Part shown: positions 46,108 to 55,925 of the stretch, one piece after another | Layout of the letters: each line of letters opens with the position of its first letter | How positions within the stretch are numbered: position 1 is the stretch's first letter | DNA from: Pseudovibrio denitrificans JCM 12308 | GTDB lineage: Bacteria; Pseudomonadota; Alphaproteobacteria; Rhizobiales; Stappiaceae | Direction: 5' to 3' | Assembly (NCBI RefSeq): GCF_001310815.1 | Contig: NZ_BAZK01000007.1 | Location: 124,001 to 188,000, forward strand | Length of the DNA stretch: 64,000 bases | Position numbers and translations under genes: made by a program | Notes under the pieces: generated by a model | Seen by the model: the letters and a program-made list of their open reading frames with translations, nothing else | Databases searched by the model: none | Told to the model about the DNA's origin: nothing

Positions 46108-47274
46108 ATGGCTGAATATGACCAGTGGCTCAACGCCGTCGCCAAAGTGCTTAGTATCGACCTTCCGCCGGATCCTTCCGGAGCGGGCGGCAGCGTGCGC
46201 GGTGAACCTCGCGAAACCCCTCCTGATGACAGCCCAATCCGAGTGCAGAGCAAGCCAGATGGCAGCATGGTGATTGAGCCAAGCTCTGTGCCCACCGCTT
46301 TCCAGCCCGGCAACACCAACGGTGGCAAGCAGCCTTACGGCAACATGTTCAGCATCTCTGAAGAGCATGCCGTGGATGTTACCGGTAAGGTGAGCCCCCC
46401 TATTACAGGCGGTGCGGCCAATGCCGAAAACGTGCTGTCCTATGATGCCTCCGGCGTGGTGCAGGACTATCCGCATATGGAAAATGCGGTGATCAAACGC
46501 CCCAATGCTTACGCTGCCGGACCGGATTCTCCGCCAACCTTTGTGGGTGCTGAACTGCTGGTGCATGAGGCCAAAATTCTCACTGCGCTTGGTGAGTTTG
46601 ATGAGGCGCCGGGCAGCGAAAACATCCTGAAGCTGAAAGGCGCTGGCCTCACCGAGTTTGGCGAGCCTTTTGTCATTCGCGAGAAGCTGAATGGTGGCTC
46701 GCTGGATGATCGCCTGCCAGAAGACAAAGGCATGGATGAAGAGCCGCTGAATGATTTTGCTGGTGGCTTGCTTGCTGGCGTCGCGTTTCTTCAAAAGCGC
46801 AACATCTTCCATCAGGATTTAAGCACTGACACCATCCAGTTCCGTGAAGATGAAGACACCTCGCCGGTGATCACCAGCTTTGACTGTGCAACGGCGCATG
46901 AAGGCGTTGCGGCTGATTGTGAGGACGGCCAGCATTTTGAGCTTGAGATTGGTGGCACGCCCAACAACCAACCCCCTGAGCGTTTTGTTGATGGCGCGGA
47001 ACTCTCCTCCAAAGTAGATTCCTGGGCCGGTGGCCTTGTGTTGGTGGCTGCAGCAGCAGGTAAGAACGCACAGCAAGAGCTGATTGCAGAGCTGCAGGAG
47101 TTCCGCAGTGGCAGCAGCACAGACCAGTCCGAACTGGATGAAAAGCTGGAGGCACGGCTGAATGGCACGCCGGAAAACATCAAGGGTGCGATCAAAGGCC
47201 TGCTGAAGCTCTCACCAGAGGAGCGCCTTTCTGCAGAAGAAGCGCTTGGAGTTGTTGGCGAGCGTCCCGAATAG
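46108..47274 (+). CDS. Pseudokinase paralogue of the preceding kinase
   Basis: Protein of 388 aa, homologous along its length to the upstream kinase, including WLNAVAKVLSIDLPPD and SPIRV...DGSMVIE. It lacks the acidic PPPY insert. Lys in AVIKRP and Glu in VHEAKIL remain, but the catalytic loop is HQDLSTDT (Lys and Asn both replaced, residues 235-242) and DFG is SFD (residue 257), so the metal-binding Asp is lost. It should bind nucleotide poorly and not phosphorylate; a regulatory or scaffold role toward the kinase is likely. ATG 46108 follows GGAGGTGAC. Confidence 0.78.
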   Translation: MAEYDQWLNAVAKVLSIDLPPDPSGAGGSVRGEPRETPPDDSPIRVQSKPDGSMVIEPSSVPTAFQPGNTNGGKQPYGNMFSISEEHAVDVTGKVSPPITGGAANAENVLSYDASGVVQDYPHMENAVIKRPNAYAAGPDSPPTFVGAELLVHEAKILTALGEFDEAPGSENILKLKGAGLTEFGEPFVIREKLNGGSLDDRLPEDKGMDEEPLNDFAGGLLAGVAFLQKRNIFHQDLSTDTIQFREDEDTSPVITSFDCATAHEGVAADCEDGQHFELEIGGTPNNQPPERFVDGAELSSKVDSWAGGLVLVAAAAGKNAQQELIAELQEFRSGSSTDQSELDEKLEARLNGTPENIKGAIKGLLKLSPEERLSAEEALGVVGERPE

Positions 47275-47418
47275 GCGGTTTGAAAATTTATTCCTGAAAG
47301 TAGTTACCTGAGGTTGGTCGTTAGATTATTCTTCTGCCAAAGGCCCTGATTGCGCTAAACGCTTTTATGCACTATGCCAAAGAAGCACGCATTTTTGAGG
47401 GCGTCTCGGGAGGGGATC

Positions 47419-48087
47419 ATGACAACTGCTGCAGCCAACTGGATCGATCGGTTCCAAGGCCTTTCCAAACTGGAAAATCACATCAGAGAAATTCTGGTCA
47501 ACCGCAGCACCATCGTTTCCGTTCCTGCTGGCACCGTCATCTTTGGCCCCGGTAAGGCCCCGGAAAACCTGCTGCTTTTGCTGTCAGGTTCTGTGCGCGT
47601 GCAGCAACTCTCTGAAGGCGGACGTGAGATCATTCTCTACCGTGTGCATGCGGGCGAAAGTTGCGTTCTGACCACGGCATGTCTGCTGGCCTACGAGGAT
47701 TACTCCGCAGAAGGCATCGCGGAAACGGACACGCAGGCCGTCGCCATTCCGCGCATGGTGTTTGATGATCTCATCGCCCAATCCGAAACCTTCCGCCGCT
47801 TCGTGTTCTCCGCGTACTCCAAGCGCATCACGGACCTGTTTCTGGTGATTGAGGAAATCGCCTTCCAGCGCATGGACATCCGGCTTGCCCAGAAACTGCT
47901 GGAGCTTGCAGGCAGCGGCACTCAGATCGCCACCACCCATCAGCAAATGGCCGCCGAACTGGGCACCGCCCGCGAAGTCGTCTCCCGCCAACTGCGAGAA
48001 TTCCAACGCCGCGACTGGATCACCCAATCCCGCGGCACCATCGAAATCACCGATCGCTCCGGACTGGAAGTTCTGGCAAAGGCGTGA
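47419..48087 (+). CDS. Crp/Fnr-family transcriptional regulator
   Basis: Regulator of 222 aa. Cyclic-nucleotide-type sensor fold (PAGTVIFGPGKAPENLLLLLSGSVRV), then GESCVLTTACLLA with two cysteines, and C-terminal HTH (THQQMAAELGTAREVVSRQLREFQ). No N-terminal FNR cluster cysteines. ATG 47419 has GGGAGGGGATC upstream. Regulators of this type often sit by DUF2892 and sulfide oxidation genes, as here (49574 onward, beyond one gene); the two cysteines could sense thiols or persulfides. This is inference. Confidence 0.85.
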   Translation: MTTAAANWIDRFQGLSKLENHIREILVNRSTIVSVPAGTVIFGPGKAPENLLLLLSGSVRVQQLSEGGREIILYRVHAGESCVLTTACLLAYEDYSAEGIAETDTQAVAIPRMVFDDLIAQSETFRRFVFSAYSKRITDLFLVIEEIAFQRMDIRLAQKLLELAGSGTQIATTHQQMAAELGTAREVVSRQLREFQRRDWITQSRGTIEITDRSGLEVLAKA

Positions 48088-48095
48088 CTTGACGC

Positions 48096-49331
48096 TTAGC
48101 TCTTGAGAGTAACCCTCGGATCGCGCGCCATCCACTTTTGGATTTCATGGCTCTCGCGATCGTAATCATGATCTGATCGTGCTTTTTCAGGCTCGATGTG
48201 ATTGGTGTTTGTGGGCGAGGCGAAGAAGTCAAAGCCGTAGATATCTATCTGCTTGTAACCACCCAGTTCCTCCAGCAAACACAGCAGCCGGAAGCCTGTG
48301 CTGGGTTTTTTCTCGGTTCGGGCGTGATAGCGCTTCAGTTCCGCTGTCTTCAGCAGGTAGACAATGTCGCTGTGTTTGGCGAGCCAATGAGGCAGAGAAA
48401 AGCTGCGTTCTGCCGGTGTCCAAATGACCCGCTGCGCCTGCTGGTTATAGACAAAGCTTTTGGGAATATCGAGGCTGGTTGCCACCCATGACAACTTTTG
48501 TCCGTGGCTTTTGATGTGCGGGATTGCACCGCGATTGATCCGGATAACGATGTCATGCTGATCAATCTCCGGCCCGTAATCCTTCGCGCACAATGACTGC
48601 GCGTTGCCAACCACAGCTATACGCTTTCCGGCAATGTCATTCTGCAGTTCGTGTTTTGGAACATGGCCTCTCAGCAGCCGCATGCGCAGCATACGCAGGA
48701 TGTGTTTGCGTTTGGCAACGGAGTGCGCCCGTCTGCGTTGGCGGTACACCATCTTCAGGTTCTGGCGTGCTTCAGCTGAAACATCCCAGGTGACATAGAA
48801 TTGCTGGTCGTTGTTGATGCTGCGCAAGACCTCAACATAAGGGAAGTGCTGGGCAAGCTTCTCCTGCCACCATACGGACGAGTGCACGGTGCAATGAGCG
48901 TTGGAGCCATCTGCCAGCAAGGCTGTGGCGTAGAGTGTTGGGATATGGAAGATCACATTCTCTGATTTAGTGCGAATGTCGGCCAGTACGGCATCCAGTT
49001 CCGCCTCCGGCACATGCTCCAGCACATCGGTGTTCAGCACAAGATCAAACGCCCCTTCAGGAGGCGTACTGTATTCGGGAATGCAGGGATCATAACGGTG
49101 GGAGGCACAGCCAAGCTGAGCAGCTAGCTCTTCCACCAACGAGCTTTTTCCGCAGCCGTAGTCGAGAATTCTTGCTGGCTTGAGATCAGCGGCCAGTGGC
49201 AGGATCACGTCCATCAGGTAGGACGAGGATGTACCATAGCCGGGGTTGGATTTATGAAGCTGCGTGTAAAAGTCTTTGTTCGTGACGGAAACTTCGGTCA
49301 ACTGGAACCCCAACTGCTTTCTGGCCCACAT
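48096..49331 (-). CDS. Methyltransferase fused to GT29-like sialyltransferase domain
   Basis: Two-domain protein of about 411 aa. Residues 45-180 form a SAM methyltransferase-like domain (ILDYGCGKSSLVEELA, then FDLVLNTDVLEHVPEAE). Residues 235-405 resemble family GT29: VVGNAQSLCAKDYGPEID with VIRINRG (sialylmotif L-like), PSTGFRLLCLLEELG and IDIYGFDFF (motif S-like), and HDYDRESHE near the end (motif VS-like). No membrane anchor, so it is cytosolic. Probably modifies a surface glycan; donor sugar not certain. Start is uncertain because no good ribosome site precedes 49331. Confidence 0.72.
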   Translation of the reverse strand: MWARKQLGFQLTEVSVTNKDFYTQLHKSNPGYGTSSSYLMDVILPLAADLKPARILDYGCGKSSLVEELAAQLGCASHRYDPCIPEYSTPPEGAFDLVLNTDVLEHVPEAELDAVLADIRTKSENVIFHIPTLYATALLADGSNAHCTVHSSVWWQEKLAQHFPYVEVLRSINNDQQFYVTWDVSAEARQNLKMVYRQRRRAHSVAKRKHILRMLRMRLLRGHVPKHELQNDIAGKRIAVVGNAQSLCAKDYGPEIDQHDIVIRINRGAIPHIKSHGQKLSWVATSLDIPKSFVYNQQAQRVIWTPAERSFSLPHWLAKHSDIVYLLKTAELKRYHARTEKKPSTGFRLLCLLEELGGYKQIDIYGFDFFASPTNTNHIEPEKARSDHDYDRESHEIQKWMARDPRVTLKS

Positions 49332-49573
49332 TCCGGGTCACAGCACGTGCCGCGCATCTACTTTGCCGCCATGCTAGCCAGAAAACGGGTCTCTGAAACC
49401 TACGGATTGTTCTGGGATGGGCAGCTGGCATTATGAGCTGCAGGCATTTCGCGTTGATTTTTAAGGTGCTTCTACAAAAAAGGCAGCGATTGGGGCGGAG
49501 TTTGGTGACTTCGTCACTGAAGCGATAGAAAAGACTCGTTATCCGTTGAGCCACGTACCTGGAGGACGAGACT

Positions 49574-49786
49574 ATGACGGCTAACGTTGGAACTATTGAT
49601 CGCATTCTTCGTTTTATCATCGGTGTCGTGCTGATTGCACTGCCGCTGTCAACCACAATTTCTTTGTTTGCGCAGCCACTTTTCTTCTATGGCGCAATCA
49701 TTGTCGGCATCGTAATGCTGCTGGTTTCCGTTGTGCGGATTTGCCCGCTCTACTCCATTTTCGGAATTAAAACCTGCCGCGTTTAA
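49574..49786 (+). CDS. DUF2892 (YgaP membrane-part-like) protein
   Basis: Protein of 70 aa with two membrane segments. NVGTIDRILRFIIGVVLIAL and CPLYSIFGIKTC are the diagnostic ends; the terminal cysteines may carry sulfane sulfur. First gene of the sulfide/persulfide operon, preceded by GGAGGACGAG. Confidence 0.88.
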   Translation: MTANVGTIDRILRFIIGVVLIALPLSTTISLFAQPLFFYGAIIVGIVMLLVSVVRICPLYSIFGIKTCRV

Positions 49787-49935
49787 GCTTGCCCGCGGAG
49801 ATCGCAAACTGATTTCCGACAAAAAATTATAATAAGAAAAGCTTAGGCGGCTGTGCAGGCGGTCGAACACGAAAACAACTTTGGTGCACGTACCATCGAC
49901 CGCCACTGCGCACATGTTAACTTATTGAGGAAGTT

Positions 49936-50820
49936 ATGACTAACTACCCCGTAAACATGGCTGTCGAGCCTGAAGTGAAGGCCTTTTTTGACCCGGCCAC
50001 ACACACGATCAGCTATGTTGTGAAAGACCCTGCCTCGTCGTCCGTTGCCATCGTGGATTCCGTCATGGATATCAACTATGCAGCGGGCCGTATCACCTAT
50101 GATAATGCAGATGAAATCATCAAATACGTGCAGGACAACAACCTCACTGTTGAGTGGTTGATTGAAACCCACGTTCATGCAGATCACCTTTCTGCTGCGC
50201 CTTACATTCAGCAAAAGCTGGGCGGTAAGATCGGCATTGGTGAGCACATCACTGTGGTACAGGACACCTTTGGCAAGGTGTTCAATGAAGGAACTGAATT
50301 CCAGCGCGATGGAAGCCAGTTTGACAAGCTGTTCAAGGACGGTGACAGCTATCAGATCGGCACCATGACTGCGTTTGCCATTCATACGCCAGGCCACACA
50401 CCTGCCTGTATGGTGCACGTGATCGGTAACGCTGCTTTTGCAGGTGACACCTTGTTTATGCCGGATGGCGGTTCTGCCCGTGCGGACTTCCCTGGCGGTG
50501 ATGCTGCAACGCTCTACGACAGCATTCAGAAAGTGCTGACACTGCCAGACGAAATGCGTCTGTTCATGTGCCACGACTACGGCCCCAATGGCCGCGACAT
50601 CGCATGGGAAACCAGCGTCGGTGATGAGAAAGAGCACAACATCCATGTTGGCAAAGGCCATTCGCGCGAGGACTTCATCAAGTTCCGTACAGAACGTGAT
50701 GCGCAGCTGGATGTGCCAAAACTGATCATTCCTTCCTTGCAGGTGAACATGCGTGCAGGCGAAGTGCCGACCGATGAGGACGGTGTTCCAATGCTTAAAG
50801 TGCCAGTCAACGCACTTTGA
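49936..50820 (+). CDS. Persulfide (sulfur) dioxygenase, MBL fold
   Basis: Metallo-beta-lactamase-fold protein of 294 aa. Iron-binding ETHVHADHLSAAPYIQ holds His79, His81, Asp83 and His84; HTPGHTPACMVHVIG and FMCHDYGPNGRD give the remaining ligands. This ETHVHADH type is the ETHE1/Blh group that oxidises glutathione persulfide to sulfite. Co-transcribed with DUF442-SQR (28 nt downstream). Confidence 0.88.
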   Translation: MTNYPVNMAVEPEVKAFFDPATHTISYVVKDPASSSVAIVDSVMDINYAAGRITYDNADEIIKYVQDNNLTVEWLIETHVHADHLSAAPYIQQKLGGKIGIGEHITVVQDTFGKVFNEGTEFQRDGSQFDKLFKDGDSYQIGTMTAFAIHTPGHTPACMVHVIGNAAFAGDTLFMPDGGSARADFPGGDAATLYDSIQKVLTLPDEMRLFMCHDYGPNGRDIAWETSVGDEKEHNIHVGKGHSREDFIKFRTERDAQLDVPKLIIPSLQVNMRAGEVPTDEDGVPMLKVPVNAL

Positions 50821-50847
50821 TCTGATGATGTGAGGAGGGGAAACATC

Positions 50848-52519
50848 ATGGATATCAAAAGTATCAGCTCATCACTTTCTGTCTGTCCGCAGATCACTGC
50901 GCAAGACGTTCAGAAAATTGCGGACCTGGGCTTCCGCAGTATCGTTTGTAACCGTCCCGATGGGGAAGGCGCAGACCAGCCGGTGTTTGACGAGATTGAA
51001 GCAGCGGCGAAAAAGCTGGGTCTGGAAACCCGCTATCTGCCGGTGATCTCCGGCAAGGTGTCTGATGAAGATGCCGATGCCTTTGGTAAGGCAATGAACG
51101 AAATTCCGCGCCCTGTGCTGGCCTACTGCCGCACTGGCACGCGCTGCGCCACCCTTTGGTCTCTCAGTCAGGCTGAGACGATGACCGTAGCCGACATTCT
51201 GGCAGCGACCAAATCTGCTGGCTACGACATGGCAGGCGTTGTGCGCCGCATTGCCAATGGCGGCAGAACCCCGACAGATCGCGCTGATGCGTCCTACGAC
51301 GTTGTGATTGTTGGCGGTGGGGCGGCGGGCATCGCCGTGGCGGCCAGCCTGAAATCCCGAAAGAGCGATCTTGATATCGCTGTGATTGATCCTGCTGATA
51401 TTCATTATTATCAGCCGGGTTGGACCATGGTTGGCGGTGGCGTCTTTAAAGCTCCCAGACCGCCAAAACCATGGGCTCTCTGATACCGCGAGGCGTGCAC
51501 TGGCTCAAATCCGCGGTGGCCGCGTTTGAACCGCAGGACAATGCGGTCATTCTGGATGGCTGCCGTGTCGTGAAATACGATCGCCTTGTGGTGTGCCCCG
51601 GTCTGAAGCTAGACTGGCACAAGGTGGAAGGTCTTGTGTCCACGCTTGGCAAGCACGGCGTAACCTCCAACTACCGCTATGATCTGGCGCCCTACACCTG
51701 GGAACTGGTCAGCGGCATGAAAGAGGGCCGTGCGATCTTCACCCAGCCGCCGATGCCGATCAAATGTGCTGGTGCTCCGCAAAAAGCGCTTTATCTTTCA
51801 GGTGACTACTGGCGCAAGCAAGGTGTGTTGAAGAACATCGACATCCAGTTCCACAACGCTGGTGGTGTTCTGTTTGGCGTGAAGGAGTATGTGCCTGCGC
51901 TGGAGAAGTACATTGATCTGTACGGCGCAAACCTCAACTTCTTCAACAATCTGGTTGCCATCGACGGGCCAGCGAAGAAAGCGTGGTTTGATGTGGCTAA
52001 GCCCGATACGCCGGTTGAGCGGGTGGAAGTGGACTTCGACATGATCCATGTCTGCCCACACAGTCTGCCCCGGATTTTATCCGCGTCTCGCCTCTAGCTG
52101 ATGCGGCAGGCTGGGTGGATGTGGACCACATCACCCTGCGCCACAAGACCTACACCAACATCTGGTCACTGGGTGATGTGATGAACGCGCCCAACGCGAA
52201 GACAGCTGCGGCTGCCCGCATGCAGGCACCGATTGTTGCTGAAAACCTTGTGGCCGATTTGGAAGGCAAGACACCCTCTGCGCAGTACAACGGCTATGGC
52301 TCCTGTCCACTGACAGTGGAACGCGGCAAGATCGTTCTGGCTGAGTTCGGGTATGGCGGCACCTTGCTGCCGAGCTTCCCCACATGGCTGCTGGATGGCA
52401 CCAAGCCGACCCGAGCTGCGTGGATCCTGAAAGAGCAGATCCTGCCACCGGTCTATTGGTGGGCAATGTTGCGCGGCAAGGAATGGATGATCAAGCCCGA
52501 GAAAGTTAGCGCAAGCTAA
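50848..52519 (+). pseudogene. DUF442-sulfide:quinone oxidoreductase fusion, two frameshifts
   Basis: N-terminal DUF442/TIGR01244 sulfurtransferase-like domain (phosphatase-like loop AYCRTGTRCATLW, residues about 90-105), then an FAD-dependent SQR domain (VVIVGGGAAGIAVAASL, near residue 155). Three frames must be joined. One A missing near 51458 (PRTAKTMGSLIPRG restored) and one C missing near 52056 (CPTQSAPDFIRVSPLADA restored) do this, giving about 557 aa. SQR cysteines are seen in QPPMPIKCAGAPQK and NGYGSCPLTVE. It would oxidise sulfide to persulfide, feeding the dioxygenase upstream. Confidence 0.82.
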
Positions 52520-52609
52520 AATACAAGTTGCGGCCTTTGCTGAATCAATATCATGTATCCGGGGGAGCTTCTTCCCCGGATTAATCAAAAGCACTTTGAA
52601 GGCAGACCC

Positions 52610-54357
52610 ATGTTTTCCTCGGCCTTTCGGCGATACCTGCCCGTTTTCGATTGGGGCAGAAACTATAATAAAGACAGTTTTTCCAATGACATGATTGCTG
52701 CAGTGATTGTGACGATCATGCTGATCCCGCAATCTCTTGCTTACGCCCTGCTTGCCGGTCTGCCGCCGGAAATGGGGCTCTACGCATCTATCCTCCCGAT
52801 TATTCTTTACGCGATTTTCGGCACCAGCCGCGCTTTGGCCGTTGGCCCTGTGGCTGTTGTTTCCTTGATGACGGCCGCTGCCATTGGCAGATCGCAGAAA
52901 GCGGAACAGCTGGCTACGCCATTGCCGCGTTGACGCTTGCCATGCTCTCTGGCGGTATTTTGTTGCTGATGGGCGTGTTCAAGCTCGGCTTCCTCGCCAA
53001 CTTCCTCTCCCATCCAGTGATCGCAGGTTTCATCACCGCCTCCGGTGTGTTGATTGCCAGCAGTCAGCTCAAGCACATTTTGGGCGTGGATGCCAAAGGG
53101 CATACGCTGGTGGAGATTGTGGTGTCCATCTTTGAGCATCTGGGTGAGGTGAACCTAGCCACGCTCCTGATTGGCGTGTCCGCCACGCTGTTCCTGTTCT
53201 GGGTGCGCAAGGGCATGAAGCCTATGCTGCTGGAGATGGGCCTGAAGCCACGTCTTGCTGATGTTCTCACCAAAGCTGGTCCCGTAGGTGCTGTTGTGGT
53301 GACAACTGCTGTTGTCTGGATTTTCGGGCTCGATCAGTCCGGCGTAAAGATCGTCGGCTCTGTGCCACAAAGCCTGCCACCGCTGACCATGCCAAGCTTT
53401 TCCAGTGAGCTGATCGGCGCTTTGTTTGTGCCAGCTCTGCTCATTTCCATCATCGGCTTTGTGGAGTCTGTCTCTGTTGCCCAAACATTGGCCGCCAAAA
53501 AGCGTCAGCGCATCGACCCGGATCAGGAGCTGATCGGTCTTGGTGCTGCAAACATCGGTGCGGCCTTCACGGGTGGTTATCCGGTGACCGGTGGGTTTGC
53601 CCGTTCTGTGGTGAACTTTGATGCTGGTGCGGAAACGCCTGCAGCTGGTGCTTACACTGCGGTTGGCCTTGCTATCGCCGCTGTTTCCCTCACGCCTCTT
53701 ATCTTCTTCCTGCCCAAGGCAACATTGGCAGCGACCATCATCGTGGCTGTGCTGTCTCTGGTAGACTTCAGCATCCTCAAGCACAGCTGGAGCTACTCCA
53801 AGTCAGACTTCTCAGCTGTGGCTGCAACCATTCTGCTGACGCTTGGTTTTGGTGTTGAAACGGGTGTGTCTGCGGGTGTGATCCTTTCCATTGGGCTCTA
53901 CCTCTACAAAACCTCGCGGCCTCACATTGCTGAGGTTGGGCTGGTGCCGGGGACTGAGCATTTCCGCAACATCAATCGTCATGAGGTGCTCACCAGCCCA
54001 CAGCTGCTGACCATCCGCATCGATGAGAGCCTCTACTTCGCCAACGCGCGTTTTCTGGAAGATTACATCTACGACCGTGCGGTGGATGATGACTGCCTCA
54101 AGCATGTGGTGCTGCAATGTTCTGCGGTGAATGAGGTGGACTTCAGCGCTCTGGAATCTCTGGAAGCCATCAACCATCGCCTGCAGGATGCAGGTATCCA
54201 GCTGCACCTTTCTGAGGTGAAAGGCCCGGTGATGGATCGTCTGCAACGCTCGCATTTTCTGGATGAGCTCTCTGGCCGGGTGTTCCTCTCGCAATATCAA
54301 GCGCAAGAGGAACTCGCTTCCGTCTGTACCCGCCAAACAGCTCAAGCTCCTGCCTGA
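52610..54357 (+). pseudogene. SulP-family anion transporter with STAS domain, frameshifted
   Basis: SulP transporter of about 582 aa once one G is restored near 52903 (AGTAGYAIAALTLAML). The first transmembrane section has IPQSLAYALLAGLPPEMGLYAS and FGTSRALAVGPVAVVSLM, the family signature. About ten membrane helices follow, then a C-terminal STAS domain from residue 460 (VNEVDFSALESLEAINHRL). As last gene of the sulfide operon it probably exports sulfite or sulfate made upstream. ATG 52610 is used. Confidence 0.83.
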
Positions 54358-54388
54358 TTAACCCCCCTTATCAGGCAGTGCTAAGAGA

Positions 54389-54416
54389 CCCCGTGGATCC
54401 CCTCCACGGGGTTTTT
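54389..54416 (+). terminator. Rho-independent terminator of the sulfide operon
   Basis: CCCCGTGGA pairs with TCCACGGGG around a 5-nt loop, followed by TTTTT. It lies 32 nt after the SulP stop. Confidence 0.92.
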
Positions 54417-54451
54417 GTGTGATAAGGAGTAGATATCTACGAGGAAGATCG

Positions 54452-55222
54452 ATGGCACCTGAAGCAGAATTACTCTCCAGCCTATGTTTTCAAATTGCTC
54501 GTGTTTTGAATGAATCTCTCGTTGATCCTCAAGCAAAGGATGGTGCTGAAGATATATACGATTACGGTCAAGCACCTTACACGAGCGCTTGCTGGTTGTT
54601 GGTACGTTTTAATGTCCTTCAGGATGTCACCAACAACACGTTCAATGTCATTGTGCCTTTTGAAAAAATCGAAGAGCACCTTAATCTGGTCGATCCAGAA
54701 AAGCTCTTAAAAGAGAAAGACGAAATCTTCCGGATCTTTCTGCGCTGTATGTTGGATTATCGAGAGGATCTGTCCTCAGAACTAGATCCATTTGATGTTG
54801 CGGCGATAATGGTGCCAACGATGGAGCTGTTAGTACAGTGTGGCTATGCCGAAAAAATGCAGGATTTGTATCGTTGGACGCCGGAAATCACGGATCATAT
54901 GATTGCGGCACTCGAATGGGTTGAGGATCAAGGGCGTGCCTTTGCGCTTCGAGATGTAGATACGTCTATTCGGTGTGATGAAGTATGGTTTCGTATCACA
55001 CCGTGGCATCAGCATTTTCTGGCTTTGAAGTGTGCCACAATGAGCGAGGATCAGCTTTGGGATTACATTTACAAACGCCTGAGACCAGACCAGTTATGTT
55101 TCTTTGAGATCCCGGATGAAGAGCGATGCACACCACCTCGAAATCAAGATGAACTCGCTGCTGAACTACGAGCGCGTCTGGAAGAGGTAAGGGCACGTCA
55201 GCCGTTCTGGACGCGGCTCTAA
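54452..55222 (+). CDS. Hypothetical protein
   Basis: Soluble protein of 256 aa, acidic and helical, not recognised. ATG 54452 has GAGGAAG 5 nt upstream. A segment IRCDEVWFRITPWHQHFLALK and a C-terminal coiled stretch (DELAAELRARLEEVRARQ) are visible. It begins just after the SulP terminator, so it has its own promoter. No link to its neighbours is evident. Confidence 0.65.
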   Translation: MAPEAELLSSLCFQIARVLNESLVDPQAKDGAEDIYDYGQAPYTSACWLLVRFNVLQDVTNNTFNVIVPFEKIEEHLNLVDPEKLLKEKDEIFRIFLRCMLDYREDLSSELDPFDVAAIMVPTMELLVQCGYAEKMQDLYRWTPEITDHMIAALEWVEDQGRAFALRDVDTSIRCDEVWFRITPWHQHFLALKCATMSEDQLWDYIYKRLRPDQLCFFEIPDEERCTPPRNQDELAAELRARLEEVRARQPFWTRL

Positions 55223-55333
55223 GTTCAGTTATGGATATTACCCGAATACCTCCCTTCGCCTACTTGCCGATCAGTCCTCCTGATTTATGCTGTGTAGCAA
55301 GATGTTAGGTGCGGATGGGCATGGGAAGCGGCT

Positions 55334-55918
55334 GTGGGGCGTAAGAGCTTAAAGGTAGAGAACACCAACCGGATCCTCGACGCTTTTGAGCAATGCATTG
55401 AGGCTTACGGCTTACGCGGAGCGACGCTGGAAGTGGTTGCCAAACAGGCGGAGATGGACCGGCGCATGGTGCTCCACTACGTCGGCAAGCGTGAGGCCCT
55501 GGTGGCTGCGCTGGTGGAGCGGATTGTTGCCCGTTTTGAAGAAAACGCACTGGATTTTCTGCGGGATCAGCAAAGTGAAGATCTGCAAAGCGTACTGCTG
55601 GAGTATCTGTTCAGCTCAGAGTTCAACACGCACCCAAGCACGCGACTGGTCGCAGCGTTGCTGCCGGAAGCGTTGCATGATGATCAGATCCGACCTGCGG
55701 TGAAATCCATCTACGATGCTTTCCACCAAAGCGTTGCGGGCTTCCTTCGTGAAATCGCACCGCAAGCAGACGAAAGCCGTTTGGAGCACACAGCATTCCA
55801 GATCATGTCACTTTCATTCGGTGGCGGCTGGATGACCAACATCGGCTTCCAGCCAGCTCTGACCGAGGCAAACAAGGCATTGGCGAAAACGCTGTTAGCC
55901 GACCTTGCCGCCTCTTGA
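55334..55918 (+). CDS. TetR-family transcriptional regulator
   Basis: TetR regulator of 194 aa starting at GTG 55334. HTH: ATLEVVAKQAEMDRRMVLHYVGKREALV. The C-terminal domain ends SLSFGGGWMTNIGF. It is convergent with the broken hydrolase at 55926. No palindrome is obvious in its upstream region. Confidence 0.85.
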   Translation: MGRKSLKVENTNRILDAFEQCIEAYGLRGATLEVVAKQAEMDRRMVLHYVGKREALVAALVERIVARFEENALDFLRDQQSEDLQSVLLEYLFSSEFNTHPSTRLVAALLPEALHDDQIRPAVKSIYDAFHQSVAGFLREIAPQADESRLEHTAFQIMSLSFGGGWMTNIGFQPALTEANKALAKTLLADLAAS

Positions 55919-55925
55919 GGTGTGA

